DNA of 64,000 nt from Microbacterium sp. RU33B (GTDB lineage: Bacteria > Actinomycetota > Actinomycetes > Actinomycetales > Microbacteriaceae): NCBI RefSeq assembly GCF_900155915.1, contig NZ_FTPO01000001.1, positions 1,302,001 to 1,366,000 on the forward strand, read 5' to 3'. A model generated the notes under the pieces. That model searched no databases, had not been told where the DNA came from, and worked only from the letters and a program-made list of their open reading frames with translations. Shown piece after piece: positions 20,023-28,599 of this stretch (position 1 is its first letter; each line of letters starts with the position of its first letter). A program made the translations under genes and the position numbers.

Positions 20023-20364
20023 ATGAGCGAGCCCTCGATCTTCACCCGCATCCTCGACGGAGACATCCCGTCGGAGATCATCGCCGAGACCGAGAACGTG
20101 TTCGCGATCCGCGACATCGCGCCGCAGGCGCCCGTGCACCTTCTCGTCATCCCCAAATCCGCGGACTACCGCAACGTCGTGGAGCTCGCCGCCGGCGACC
20201 CCGCGCTGCTCGCCGAAATGGTGGGCCTGGCGAACACGCTGGCCGCCGAGCACACCGACGGCGACTTCCGCCTCATCTTCAACACCGGCCCGAACGCGGG
20301 CCAGACGGTCTTCCACGTGCACGCGCATGTGCTCGGCGGAGGGCTCGAGGAGCACACCCTGTGA
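20023..20364 (+). CDS. HIT family protein (HINT-like)
   Basis: A 113-residue histidine-triad nucleotide-binding protein. HINT enzymes hydrolyse AMP-lysine and related phosphoramidates. The triad HVHAHVLGG places histidines at residues 98, 100 and 102, with the upstream [15 protein letters not shown] start and HLLVIPK strand typical of HINT. The stop overlaps the phoH GTG (GTGA), so it is the first gene of a tightly coupled operon. Confidence 0.93.
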   Translation: MSEPSIFTRILDGDIPSEIIAETENVFAIRDIAPQAPVHLLVIPKSADYRNVVELAAGDPALLAEMVGLANTLAAEHTDGDFRLIFNTGPNAGQTVFHVHAHVLGGGLEEHTL

Positions 20365-21449
20365 CCGATCCGACCGAACCGAACGTCGTCGAACACGTCT
20401 ACGCCGACGGCATCGCGATGGTGCAGCTGCTCGGCCCGCAGGATCGCCTCCTGCGCGTCGTCGAGCGCGAGCACCCCGGCGTCGACGTGCACGTGCGCGG
20501 CAACGAGATCACGCTGACGGGGGATGCCGCCTCCGTCTTGGCGGCGAAGGCCCTCGTCGACGAGCTCATCGCCATGACGCGCGCGGGCCACGGCCTCGAC
20601 CCCGCCGACATCGCCGCGTCGCACCGGATGCTGAGCGAGGAGGGGGGTCCCCGCCCGTCCGAAGTGCTCGGCGAGACGATCCTGACGTCCCGCGGCAAGA
20701 TCATCCGGCCCAAGACCGCGGGCCAGAAGGCCTACGTCGACGCGATCGACGAGAACACGATCGTGTTCGGCATCGGGCCGGCCGGCACGGGCAAGACCTA
20801 CCTCGCGATGGCGAAAGCCGTGCAGGCCCTCCAGCGCAAGGAGGTCAGCCGCATCATCCTGACCCGTCCCGCCGTGGAAGCGGGGGAGCGGCTGGGGTTC
20901 CTCCCCGGCACCCTCACCGACAAGATCGACCCCTATCTGCGTCCGCTGTACGACGCGCTGAACGAGATGCTCGACCCCGAGCTCGTTCCCAAGCTCATGG
21001 CGTCGGGCACGATCGAGGTGGCGCCCCTCGCCTACATGCGCGGGCGCACGCTGAACGATTCGTTCGTCGTGCTCGACGAGGCGCAGAACACGACGCCCGA
21101 GCAGATGAAGATGTTCCTCACCCGCCTGGGCTTCGGGACGCGCATGGTCGTCACCGGTGACATCACGCAGGTCGACCTGCCCATGGGGGCCTCGGGCCTC
21201 CGCCTGGTCACCAAGGTGCTGAGCGAGATCGACGACATCCACTTCTCGTACTTCACGAGCGCCGACGTCGTTCGTCACTCGCTCGTGGGCCGCATCGTCG
21301 ACGCGTACAGCGAGTACGACGAGCGGCGCCTCCTCGCCCGACGCGAGCGCGACGAGGCGTCCGAGTTCGCCAACCGCGCAGAGCGCCGCGCCGCCACCCC
21401 CCGAAGCTCCGGTCCGCGCGACCACATCCCCAAGCGAGGACGATCATGA
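20361..21449 (+). CDS. phoH: PhoH-like ATPase
   Basis: A 362-residue cytoplasmic ATPase of the PhoH (PhoL) family, generally linked to RNA metabolism and found beside ybeY. An N-terminal KH-like region is followed by a P-loop GPAGTGKT at residues 139-146, Walker [21 protein letters not shown] and the Arg-containing [10 protein letters not shown] segment. The GTG start overlaps the HIT stop and its own stop overlaps ybeY, both by four bases. Confidence 0.95.
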   Translation: MTDPTEPNVVEHVYADGIAMVQLLGPQDRLLRVVEREHPGVDVHVRGNEITLTGDAASVLAAKALVDELIAMTRAGHGLDPADIAASHRMLSEEGGPRPSEVLGETILTSRGKIIRPKTAGQKAYVDAIDENTIVFGIGPAGTGKTYLAMAKAVQALQRKEVSRIILTRPAVEAGERLGFLPGTLTDKIDPYLRPLYDALNEMLDPELVPKLMASGTIEVAPLAYMRGRTLNDSFVVLDEAQNTTPEQMKMFLTRLGFGTRMVVTGDITQVDLPMGASGLRLVTKVLSEIDDIHFSYFTSADVVRHSLVGRIVDAYSEYDERRLLARRERDEASEFANRAERRAATPRSSGPRDHIPKRGRS

Positions 21450-21916
21450 CGATCGAGATCAACAACGAATCCGGCATCCCGGTCGACGAGGGGGTGCTGC
21501 TGCGCCTCACGGAGCACAACCTCGCCGAGCTGCACGTCAGCGCCGACGCCGAGGTCGCGATCGTGCTCGTCGACGAAGGCGCGATGGAGGCCCTCCACGT
21601 GCAGTGGATGGACGAACCCGGGCCCACCGACGTGCTGAGCTTCCCGATGGACGAGCTGCGCCCGGGCACCGAAGACCAGCCGACGCCTCCCGGTCTGCTC
21701 GGCGACATCGTGCTGTGCCCGCAGGTCGCCGAGACGCAGGCCGTCGCCGCGAAGCACTCGACGATCGAAGAGCTCATCCTCCTCACGACGCACGGCCTGC
21801 TCCACCTCCTCGGCTTCGACCACGCGGAGCCGGAGGACGAGCGCGAGATGTTCGGCCTCCAGAAGGAGCTCATCATGAGCTTCCACGTCGCCGAGCGTCG
21901 ACGAAGTCGTTCATGA
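21446..21916 (+). CDS. ybeY: rRNA maturation endoribonuclease YbeY
   Basis: A 156-residue zinc-dependent endoribonuclease needed for 16S rRNA 3' maturation and ribosome quality control. The zinc motif HGLLHLLGFDH gives His116, His120 and His126, and the preceding PTDVLSFPMDELRPG matches the family. ATG overlaps the phoH stop (ATGA) and its stop overlaps the next ATG in the same way. Confidence 0.96.
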   Translation: MTIEINNESGIPVDEGVLLRLTEHNLAELHVSADAEVAIVLVDEGAMEALHVQWMDEPGPTDVLSFPMDELRPGTEDQPTPPGLLGDIVLCPQVAETQAVAAKHSTIEELILLTTHGLLHLLGFDHAEPEDEREMFGLQKELIMSFHVAERRRSRS

Positions 21917-23286
21917 CCGCCGCGCTCCTGCTTCTCGCGGCCGGTCTGCTCGTCGCCTTCGGAAGCCTGATGGCGGCCCTCGACGCCGCCCTCGGCGTCA
22001 CGTCGCGGGCAGATCTCGCCGACCTCGGCAGCTCCGGCCGCAACGCCGAGTCGTTGCGCAAGATCTCCGACGATCCGGAGGCGCACGCGACCGCGGTGGT
22101 GTTCATCCGCATCCTCTCCGAGACGACGGCGGCTGTGCTCGTCACGGTCGCGTTCGTCGACCTCTTCGACAGCATCTGGTGGGCCATGCTCGCCGCGGCG
22201 GTGCTCATGACGGGGATCTCGTTCGTGATGGTGGGCGCGAGCCCGCGCACGTGGGGTCGTCAGCACGCGAAGGGCCTCCTCCGCGGAGCCGCGCCCGTGA
22301 CGCGGTCCGTGCGCATCCTCCTCGGACCTCTCGCCCACGGTCTGGTGGTGCTCGGCAACCGGGTGACCCCGGGCGTCGCCCGCAGCGCGTCGTTCGCGTC
22401 GGAGGAGCAGCTGCTCAGCATGGTCGACGAAGCGGCATCCCAGGATCTGATCGAGGAAGACGACCGCGAGCTGATCCACTCGGTCTTCGACTTCACCGAC
22501 ACGTTCGTGCGGGAAGTCATGGTGCCTCGCACCGACATGGTGACGGTGGATTCCTCGGCCTCGACGCGCGACGCCATGAAGGTGTTCCTCGATACGGGCA
22601 TCTCGCGGGCACCGCTCGTCGACGATGACAAGGACGACGTCATCGGCATCGTGTACCTCAAGGACCTCGTGCAGTTCGGCTTCCGCGACGAGGCCGGGTG
22701 GCGCGACGCGCCGATCCGGGTGATCGCCCGGCCGCCGGTGTTCGTCCCCGAGTCGATGAAGGCCGAGACGCTGCTGCAGCAGATGAAGCGGGATGCCGTG
22801 CACGTGTGCATGGTCGTCGACGAATACGGCGGCGTCTCGGGACTCGTGACGCTGGAAGATCTGCTCGAAGAGCTCGTGGGCGAGATCGCGGACGAGTACG
22901 ACGCGAAGCCCGACGAGGTCGCCGAGCTCGCACCCGGCAGCTACCGTGTGAGCGCCCGCCTCGGTCTCGACGAGGTCGGCGACCTGTTCGGCATCGAGCT
23001 CGACGACGAGGACGTCGACTCCGTCGGCGGACTCCTCGGCAAGGCGCTCGGTCGCGTGCCGCAACCCGGTCTGACGGCCGAGTACGAGGGACTCGTCCTC
23101 ACCGGCGGCGCCTCGCGCGGGCGCGGTCGCGGCATCGCGACGGTGTTCGTCGAGCGCTCCGAGGCGCTCGCGTCCGCCGAGGACGCCTTCTCCGCCCACC
23201 CGCGCACCGGAGAGATCCGCGTCGTGCAGCCCGTGACGGGCGAGATCACCATCGCGAAGTCGAAGAAGGGTCAGAAGCATGACTGA
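21913..23286 (+). CDS. CorC/HlyC family membrane protein with CBS domains
   Basis: A 457-residue protein of the hemolysin C/CorC family, associated with magnesium or cobalt homeostasis. The N-terminal CNNM-type membrane domain (about residues 1-150, starting MTAALLLLAAGLLVAFGSLM) has three to four helices. Two CBS domains follow (VMVPRTDMVTVDSSAS, about 205-325) and a C-terminal CorC transporter-associated domain (SYRVSARLGLDEVGDLFG). ATG at 21913 overlaps the ybeY stop by four bases; the 3' end overlaps era by eight bases. Confidence 0.9.
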   Translation: MTAALLLLAAGLLVAFGSLMAALDAALGVTSRADLADLGSSGRNAESLRKISDDPEAHATAVVFIRILSETTAAVLVTVAFVDLFDSIWWAMLAAAVLMTGISFVMVGASPRTWGRQHAKGLLRGAAPVTRSVRILLGPLAHGLVVLGNRVTPGVARSASFASEEQLLSMVDEAASQDLIEEDDRELIHSVFDFTDTFVREVMVPRTDMVTVDSSASTRDAMKVFLDTGISRAPLVDDDKDDVIGIVYLKDLVQFGFRDEAGWRDAPIRVIARPPVFVPESMKAETLLQQMKRDAVHVCMVVDEYGGVSGLVTLEDLLEELVGEIADEYDAKPDEVAELAPGSYRVSARLGLDEVGDLFGIELDDEDVDSVGGLLGKALGRVPQPGLTAEYEGLVLTGGASRGRGRGIATVFVERSEALASAEDAFSAHPRTGEIRVVQPVTGEITIAKSKKGQKHD

Positions 23287-24181
23287 CACGGAGAACTTCC
23301 GGTCCGGGTTCGTGACGTTCGTGGGCCGCCCCAACGTCGGCAAGTCCACGCTCACGAACGCCCTCGTGGGGGAGAAGGTCGCCATCACGAGCGACAAGCC
23401 CCAGACGACACGTCGGGCGATCCGCGGCATCCTGAACCGTCCGAGCGGTCAGCTCGTGATCGTCGACACGCCGGGACTCCACAAGCCCCGCACGCTCCTC
23501 GGCGAGCGGCTCAACAACCTCGTCGAGCAGGTGCTGGGCGACGTCGACGTGATCGGCTTCTGCGTGCCGGCGACCGAGAAGGTCGGGCCCGGCGATCGCC
23601 GCATCGCCGAGTCGCTGAGCGGCTACGGACGTGCGAAGAAGGTCGCGATCGTCACGAAGACGGATGCCGCGTCGCGCGATCAGATCGCCGAGCGCCTCAT
23701 GGAGGTCGACGCCCTGCGCGAGGACTGGGCCGCGGTCATCCCGCTGTCGGCTCTCACCGATGATCAACTCGATGTCCTGACCGACGAGCTTCTGGTGCTC
23801 ATGCCGAAGGGTCCCGCGCTGTACCCCGCGGGCGTCGTCACCGACGAGTCCACGGAGGATCGCATCGCCGAGATCATCCGCGAGTGCGCGCTCGAGGGCG
23901 TGCGCGACGAGCTGCCGCACTCGATCGCGGTCGTGATCGACGACATCGCCGAACGCGACACCGGCTCGATGACCGACATCTTCGCCAGCATCGTGCTCGA
24001 GCGAGACAGCCAGAAGCCGATCATCCTCGGCAAGGGCGGCGGGCGCCTGCGGGATGTCGGAGCCCGCGCGCGCGAGCAGATCGAGCCGCTCATCGGCACG
24101 AACGTCTTCCTGAAGCTGCACGTGAAGGTCGCCAAGGAGTGGCAGCGCGACCCGAAGCAGCTGGGTCGCCTCGGTTTCTGA
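23279..24181 (+). CDS. era: GTPase Era
   Basis: A 300-residue GTPase that binds the 3' end of 16S rRNA and checks 30S maturation. The P loop is GRPNVGKST at residues 16-24; DTPGLHKPR, TKTDA and a C-terminal KH domain (GKGGGRLRDVGARAREQIEPL) are all present. It is the last gene of the HIT-phoH-ybeY-HlyC-era operon. Just after it the accessory block begins. Confidence 0.97.
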   Translation: MTDTENFRSGFVTFVGRPNVGKSTLTNALVGEKVAITSDKPQTTRRAIRGILNRPSGQLVIVDTPGLHKPRTLLGERLNNLVEQVLGDVDVIGFCVPATEKVGPGDRRIAESLSGYGRAKKVAIVTKTDAASRDQIAERLMEVDALREDWAAVIPLSALTDDQLDVLTDELLVLMPKGPALYPAGVVTDESTEDRIAEIIRECALEGVRDELPHSIAVVIDDIAERDTGSMTDIFASIVLERDSQKPIILGKGGGRLRDVGARAREQIEPLIGTNVFLKLHVKVAKEWQRDPKQLGRLGF

Positions 24182-24206
24182 CTCCCGGTCCCCGAGCCCC
24201 TACCCC

Positions 24207-24228
24207 GGTCCCTGAGCTTGTCGAAGGG
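24207..24228 (+). repeat. Dispersed 22-bp repeat, copy 1
   Basis: GGTCCCTGAGCTTGTCGAAG plus GG, between era and hsdM. A half copy (CCGGTCCCCGAG) lies about 20 bases upstream. The same unit recurs at 25553, 26993 (inverted) and, shortened, 55759. Confidence 0.8.
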
Positions 24229-24260
24229 CCGCCCACAGCAGAGAACGTCAAGGAGAGTCC

Positions 24261-25799
24261 GTGGTCACGGGTGAGTTGCGCGCGCAGGTCGACAAGGTCT
24301 GGGATGCGTTCTGGTCAGGCGGAATCGCGAACCCGGTCGAGGTGATCGAGCAGATCACCTATCTGCTGTTCATCAAGCGACTCGACGAACTGCAGACTCT
24401 GGCCGAGGCCAAGGCAGCGCGCACGGGACGGCCTGTCGAGAGTCCGGTCTTCCCCGACGGCGACGATGACACGGGACGCACAACGCGCCCGTACAGAGAC
24501 CTTCGGTGGCAGTACTTCGTCAACTACGCACCGGCAGAGCGTTACGAGATCGTGGCCGAGCACGTGTTCCCGTTCCTGCGCCGCCTCGGTGCCCAGGGGT
24601 CGAGCTACGCCCGCAACATGCGCGATGCGCGTTTCACGGTACCCACTCCGGCGCTGCTGACGAAGGTCGTCGACCTGCTGAGCGACATCCCGATGGACGA
24701 TCGCGACACCAAGGGCGACATCTACGAGTACATGCTCAAGAAGCTCGCGACGAGCGGCACGAACGGGCAGTTCCGCACGGCGCGGCACGTCATCCAGCTC
24801 ATGGTCGACCTAGTGGAGCCGCGCACCGACGACATGATCATCGACCCCGCCGTCGGCACGGCGGGCTTCCTCGTCGCCGCCGAAGAGTATCTGCGCGAGC
24901 ATCACGCCGACGCGTGGACGGATGCCGCCTTCCGCACGCACTTCAGCACGAAGATGTTCACGGGTTTCGATTCGGATGCCGCGATGGCCCGCATCGCGAG
25001 CATGAACATGCTGCTGCACGGCGTGGAGAACCCGACGATCGAGCGGGCCGATTCTCTGTCGGAGGGGCACCCGTCGGAGGGGATCTACTCGCTCGTGCTG
25101 GCGAACCCGCCGTTCGCGGGCTCGCTCGACGACGAGACGGTCGCAAAGGATCTGCAGAAGGCCGTCAAGACCCGCAAGACCGAGCTGCTGTTCTTGGTCT
25201 TGATGATCAAGCTGCTGCGCAACGGCGGCCGGGCCGCCGTGATCGTGCCGGAGGGCGTGCTGTTCGGATCGTCGAACGCGCACAAGGCCGTGCGCCGGAT
25301 GCTCGTCGAGGATCAGAAGCTGGATGCCGTCATCAAGCTCCCGTCCGGGACGTTCAAGCCGTACACGGGCGTGTCGACCGCGATCCTCCTGTTCACGAAG
25401 ACGTCGTCGGGCGGCACCGACGACGTGTGGTTCTACGACGTGCGCGCCGACGGATTCACGCTCGACGACAAGCGCACCCCGATCGCTGCGAACGACTTCC
25501 CCGATCTGGTGACCCGCTGGCGTTCGCTGACCCCGGTCCCTGAGCTGCAACCGGTCCCTGAGCTTGTCGAAGGGTCGCCGACACCCGACGAGCGATCGCG
25601 TCCGCGCACCGCCCAGTCGTTCCTCGTGCCGAAGCAGGAGATCGTCGACAACGGCTACGACCTCTCGCTCAACCGCTATAAGGAGCTCGAGGTCGAGGAG
25701 GTCGAGCACCGCTCGCCGGTCGAGATTCTCGACGAGCTTGATGCCTTGGAGGTCGAGATCCAGGCCGGCTTGGCGAAGCTGCGGGAGATGCTCGCGTGA
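24261..25799 (+). CDS. hsdM: Type I restriction-modification DNA methyltransferase subunit
   Basis: A 512-residue N6-adenine methyltransferase subunit (M) of a type I R-M system. The N-terminal HsdM_N helices (residues 1-135) contain VWDAFWSGGIANPVEVIEQI. The SAM motif I is DPAVGTAGFL from residue 195 and the catalytic motif IV is NPPF at 282-285. Residues about 425-445 contain the translated dispersed repeat (PVPELQPVPELVEGS), between the catalytic core and the C-terminal segment, without breaking the frame. AAGGAG stands five bases before GTG 24261. Its stop overlaps hsdS by four bases. Confidence 0.95.
   Translation: MVTGELRAQVDKVWDAFWSGGIANPVEVIEQITYLLFIKRLDELQTLAEAKAARTGRPVESPVFPDGDDDTGRTTRPYRDLRWQYFVNYAPAERYEIVAEHVFPFLRRLGAQGSSYARNMRDARFTVPTPALLTKVVDLLSDIPMDDRDTKGDIYEYMLKKLATSGTNGQFRTARHVIQLMVDLVEPRTDDMIIDPAVGTAGFLVAAEEYLREHHADAWTDAAFRTHFSTKMFTGFDSDAAMARIASMNMLLHGVENPTIERADSLSEGHPSEGIYSLVLANPPFAGSLDDETVAKDLQKAVKTRKTELLFLVLMIKLLRNGGRAAVIVPEGVLFGSSNAHKAVRRMLVEDQKLDAVIKLPSGTFKPYTGVSTAILLFTKTSSGGTDDVWFYDVRADGFTLDDKRTPIAANDFPDLVTRWRSLTPVPELQPVPELVEGSPTPDERSRPRTAQSFLVPKQEIVDNGYDLSLNRYKELEVEEVEHRSPVEILDELDALEVEIQAGLAKLREMLA
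25553..25574 (+). repeat. Dispersed 22-bp repeat, copy 2, inside hsdM
   Basis: A full copy of the repeat in the coding sequence, preceded by a half copy at 25535-25544. It is read in frame as PVPELVEG (from residue 431). Confidence 0.85.
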
Positions 25800-26974
25800 C
25801 CTGGGGGACCGTCCGCGTCGGCGATATCGCGCAGCAGATCCGAGGAGTCACTTACATTAAGGACGAAGCGTCATCCACGCCGCTTCACGGTCACGTTGCG
25901 ATCCTGCGGGCGGGGAATATTGGGGACGCGGGCCTGGTGCTGGACGATCTCGTACATGTTCCGGCCGCCCGTGTCAGCGACAGTCAACTTCTTCGGCCAA
26001 ACGACGTCGTTATCGCCACATCGAGTGGGAGTCTCAGCGTCGTCGGCAAAGCCGCGCGCGTTCTCGATCCGATGGATGCTTCATTCGGCGCTTTCTGCAA
26101 AGTCCTTCGGCCCGTGAGACGTATCGACCCGGCGTACTTTGCGCACTTCTTCCGCACGCCGAGCTACCGCCGCCACATCTCCTCCGTTGCGGCCGGTGCC
26201 AACATCAACAACCTTCGTAGCGACGACCTTGATCGCATCGAAATTCCCCTCCCACCGCTCGCCGAGCAGCGCCGAATCGCCGCAATCCTCGACGAGGCAG
26301 ACTCGCTGAGAATCTCCGCTCGACATCGACTGGCGCTTGTGAATGAATCATCCCGCGATGCGGTTGAACGGATTCTTCGGAGAGCACCCGTGTCAAAGCC
26401 GCTCGCTGAGCTCGTCGGGGAGCCGTTACGAAATGGCATCTCACCGTCCAAGACCGGCTCTGTCGTCGCCGATGTATTGACACTCTCGGCCATCACGCGG
26501 GGTAGGTTCGATCCAAGGGCACGCAAAACCGATACCTTCACCTCAAGCCACGGGGCCGACAAACTTGTGAGGGAAGGCCTTCACCTCATCTGCCGAGGCA
26601 ACGGCAATGCCGATCTGGTGGGAGCGATGGCTGTCGCGAACGAAGATCTCGTCGGTGTCGCTTTCCCCGACACGATGATTGCGATGCGTCCGTCTGTCGA
26701 GATTTCGTCCGCCGCGCTGGAAGCCGCATGGCGCACTGAAGGCGTCCGTGAGCAGATCAGACGGGGCGCACGCACGACCAACGGAACATACAAGGTCAAC
26801 CAGCAGGTGCTCGCGGCAGTCAGGGTCCCTGTGAACACGACTGATCAGCAACAATCGATCGGCCGCATCGAACTCGAACGCTCTCAGTCCGCTCACCGAT
26901 TGACTCAGTCGATCACCCTTCTCGACGAACTCTTCGCGTCCCTCCAACACCGCGCCTTCCGCGGCGAGCTCTGA
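25796..26974 (+). CDS. hsdS: Type I restriction-modification specificity subunit
   Basis: A 392-residue specificity subunit that chooses the DNA target for both methylation and cleavage. It has the two-TRD plan: TRD1 about residues 1-150, a first conserved helix after IEIPLPPLAEQRRIAAILDEA (about 155-190), TRD2 about 195-345, and a second conserved helix ending LDELFASLQHRAFRGEL. GTG at 25796 overlaps the hsdM stop (GTGA). Base composition is visibly more AT-rich than the neighbours, especially 25,850-26,900, consistent with recent exchange of TRDs. Confidence 0.95.
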   Translation: MTWGTVRVGDIAQQIRGVTYIKDEASSTPLHGHVAILRAGNIGDAGLVLDDLVHVPAARVSDSQLLRPNDVVIATSSGSLSVVGKAARVLDPMDASFGAFCKVLRPVRRIDPAYFAHFFRTPSYRRHISSVAAGANINNLRSDDLDRIEIPLPPLAEQRRIAAILDEADSLRISARHRLALVNESSRDAVERILRRAPVSKPLAELVGEPLRNGISPSKTGSVVADVLTLSAITRGRFDPRARKTDTFTSSHGADKLVREGLHLICRGNGNADLVGAMAVANEDLVGVAFPDTMIAMRPSVEISSAALEAAWRTEGVREQIRRGARTTNGTYKVNQQVLAAVRVPVNTTDQQQSIGRIELERSQSAHRLTQSITLLDELFASLQHRAFRGEL

Positions 26975-26981
26975 CCCTGCG

Positions 26982-27023
26982 GTCTGCCCCGGCCCTTCGA
27001 CGAGCTCAGGGACCGGGACAGAC
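26982..27023 (-). terminator. Hairpin with embedded dispersed repeat, between hsdS and a minus-strand gene
   Basis: Arms 26982-26995 and 27009-27023 pair on the minus-strand RNA with G-U pairs. It lies 18 bases after the stop of the minus-strand membrane protein gene and also follows hsdS on the plus strand, so it can close both. Confidence 0.55.
26993..27014 (-). repeat. Dispersed 22-bp repeat, copy 3, inverted
   Basis: CCCTTCGACGAGCTCAGGGA plus CC, one base different from the reverse complement of copies 1 and 2. It closes the hsdMS segment in opposite orientation to copy 1. Confidence 0.8.
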
Positions 27024-27040
27024 TGGCTCAGCACTCCTCG

Positions 27041-27619
27041 TCAGTCGACGAGCTCGAAGATAATGTCCAGCCCGTCATCCGGGTGGTAGCTCCAGCTCAC
27101 CTCGACGTCGTCCCAGTCGGCGGACTGGCGACCATCGAGCGCGCGCGTGTCGTACATCTTCGTCTGCACCGACGACGGCACCCCGATGCGGGCGAAGAGA
27201 CAGTCGAGCTTCGACAGCGACACATCGCCCGATCCGGCATCCTCTCCCTCGACGTCGACGACGAACGTGCGGCCGTCGTCGAGCACGTCGCCCGCACCGC
27301 ACGTGCGTGCAGCATCCGCGAAGAGCGTCGACCGTGCGTCCTCCGCCGCGACGACCGCGGCATCCGCTGCCGCTTCGTGCGAAGCGGTCACCACCGCCGC
27401 CGTGATGAGCGATGCGACCAGCCCACCGATCACCAGCCCCGCGACCCCCGCTGCCGCCGGCAGGATCCATCGCGGAGCGCGCGATGCCTCGGACACCGGC
27501 AGGGGCGGGCGCGGGGGTGCGGGGTGCGGCACGATCTCCGGCTCGCCGGGAGCGAGGTGGGTCGCACGACGTGTGACCGCGCGTACCCCGGTCTTCTCTG
27601 ACGGAGTGTTCTCAGACAT
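27041..27619 (-). CDS. Hypothetical single-pass membrane protein
   Basis: A 192-residue protein not recognised by family. A proline-rich cytoplasmic N-terminus (about residues 1-48) precedes one membrane helix (WILPAAAGVAGLVIGGLVAS, about 51-73). The outside part has two cysteines (ARTCGAGDVLDDG and KLDCLFARIG) that could form a disulphide, and an acidic C-terminus. It lies 14 bases downstream of the DUF2510-PASTA gene on the same strand and is probably its operon partner. No enzymatic motif is visible. Confidence 0.75.
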   Translation of the reverse strand: MSENTPSEKTGVRAVTRRATHLAPGEPEIVPHPAPPRPPLPVSEASRAPRWILPAAAGVAGLVIGGLVASLITAAVVTASHEAAADAAVVAAEDARSTLFADAARTCGAGDVLDDGRTFVVDVEGEDAGSGDVSLSKLDCLFARIGVPSSVQTKMYDTRALDGRQSADWDDVEVSWSYHPDDGLDIIFELVD

Positions 27620-27633
27620 GCACTCGCCCCGTC

Positions 27634-28497
27634 TCAGTAGCCCACGGCCGCGAGGGCGTGGTTCGCCTGATCGGGCGTGAACTGGCCGCCGTACGCGCTG
27701 GTCAGCTGGTCGTAGAGGCCCTGACGGGAGAACGACGTGAACTCGAGGTACGACTGCGCGGACTCGACCGCTTCAGCGTTCCAGTCGGCTCCGACGGTGT
27801 CGGCCGCCCAGGTGGCCACGTCGACGGGATAGCCCGAGCCGTACTGGCTCGACAGCTGATCGATGAGACCCTGGCGCGAGAAGCCGGTGAAGTCGAGGTA
27901 CGACTGCGCCGCCCGCAGCGCGTTCTCCTGCTCGAGCGTGTAGACGGGCATCGGTGCCTCGGCGATCACCGACACCGCCGTCCCCGGCTCCGCCTTCTGG
28001 CCGCCGACGGGACCCTGCGTGAGGATGAGCCAGTCCTCGCCGGCACCCGCGTTGACGGTCAGAGTGAAGCCCGCGGCCTCGATCAGCTCCCGCGCTTCGC
28101 TCACAGCCTTGCCCACCACCTCGGGAACGGCCACGGTGGTGTCGACCTCCTCCTCTTCGATGGGATCGGCGGTGCGCTCGGCCGCCGCGACCCGCTCGCC
28201 TGCGGAGGCGTCCTCCTCCGAGGATCCACCGCCGCCGACAGCGCCGCCGATGATCCCGATCAGCACGAGGGCGCCGAGCGCGATCAGCGCCCACTGCCAC
28301 CAGGTGAGCTTCTTCGTGGCGCGGGTTGCCGCAGGTGCTGCGTCGAGCGCGACGTCCGCCGACGCGGCGGGTGCGACATCGTGCGCGAGCCAGCGCGCGC
28401 CGTCCCAGTAGCGCTGCGCGGCCGGATTCTGCGGATCGGGGTACCAGCCGGCGGGCGGCAGGGACGTCGGGATGTGGGTGCTGTTGTTGTCGGACAT
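27634..28497 (-). CDS. DUF2510-PASTA protein with C-terminal Ltp repeats
   Basis: A 287-residue surface protein. DUF2510 (PAGWYPDPQNPAAQRYWDG, about residues 15-42), a membrane helix (WWQWALIALGALVLIGIIGG, 66-88), an acidic linker, a PASTA-like domain (VAVPEVVGKAVSEARELIEA, 122-181) and two tandem Ltp-type repeats (188-240 and 241-287) with A-x-SYLDFTGFSRQGLIDQL and A-x-SYLEFTSFSRQGLYDQL. Ltp repeats (PF07553) occur in the TP-J34 phage lipoprotein that blocks phage DNA injection, and in many actinobacterial surface proteins. Here the anchor is a helix, not a lipobox. AGAAGG stands seven bases before the ATG. Confidence 0.85.
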   Translation of the reverse strand: MSDNNSTHIPTSLPPAGWYPDPQNPAAQRYWDGARWLAHDVAPAASADVALDAAPAATRATKKLTWWQWALIALGALVLIGIIGGAVGGGGSSEEDASAGERVAAAERTADPIEEEEVDTTVAVPEVVGKAVSEARELIEAAGFTLTVNAGAGEDWLILTQGPVGGQKAEPGTAVSVIAEAPMPVYTLEQENALRAAQSYLDFTGFSRQGLIDQLSSQYGSGYPVDVATWAADTVGADWNAEAVESAQSYLEFTSFSRQGLYDQLTSAYGGQFTPDQANHALAAVGY

Positions 28498-28599
28498 GAC
28501 AGAGCCTTCTGCTCGTGCGAGGCGCGTTCCCCCAGGAATCGCACCACCGGCCGTTGGCCAGTCGAACAGTTGACACCAGACCTCCGACATCGGGTCGTA

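Noticed and set aside
25430..25620. Frameshift or pseudogene in hsdM at the repeat
   Set aside because: The frame stays open across the repeat and the conserved C-terminus follows.
24204..27014. CRISPR array suggested by repeats near hsdM
   Set aside because: Copies are few, unevenly spaced by hundreds of bases and differ in orientation; no cas genes.
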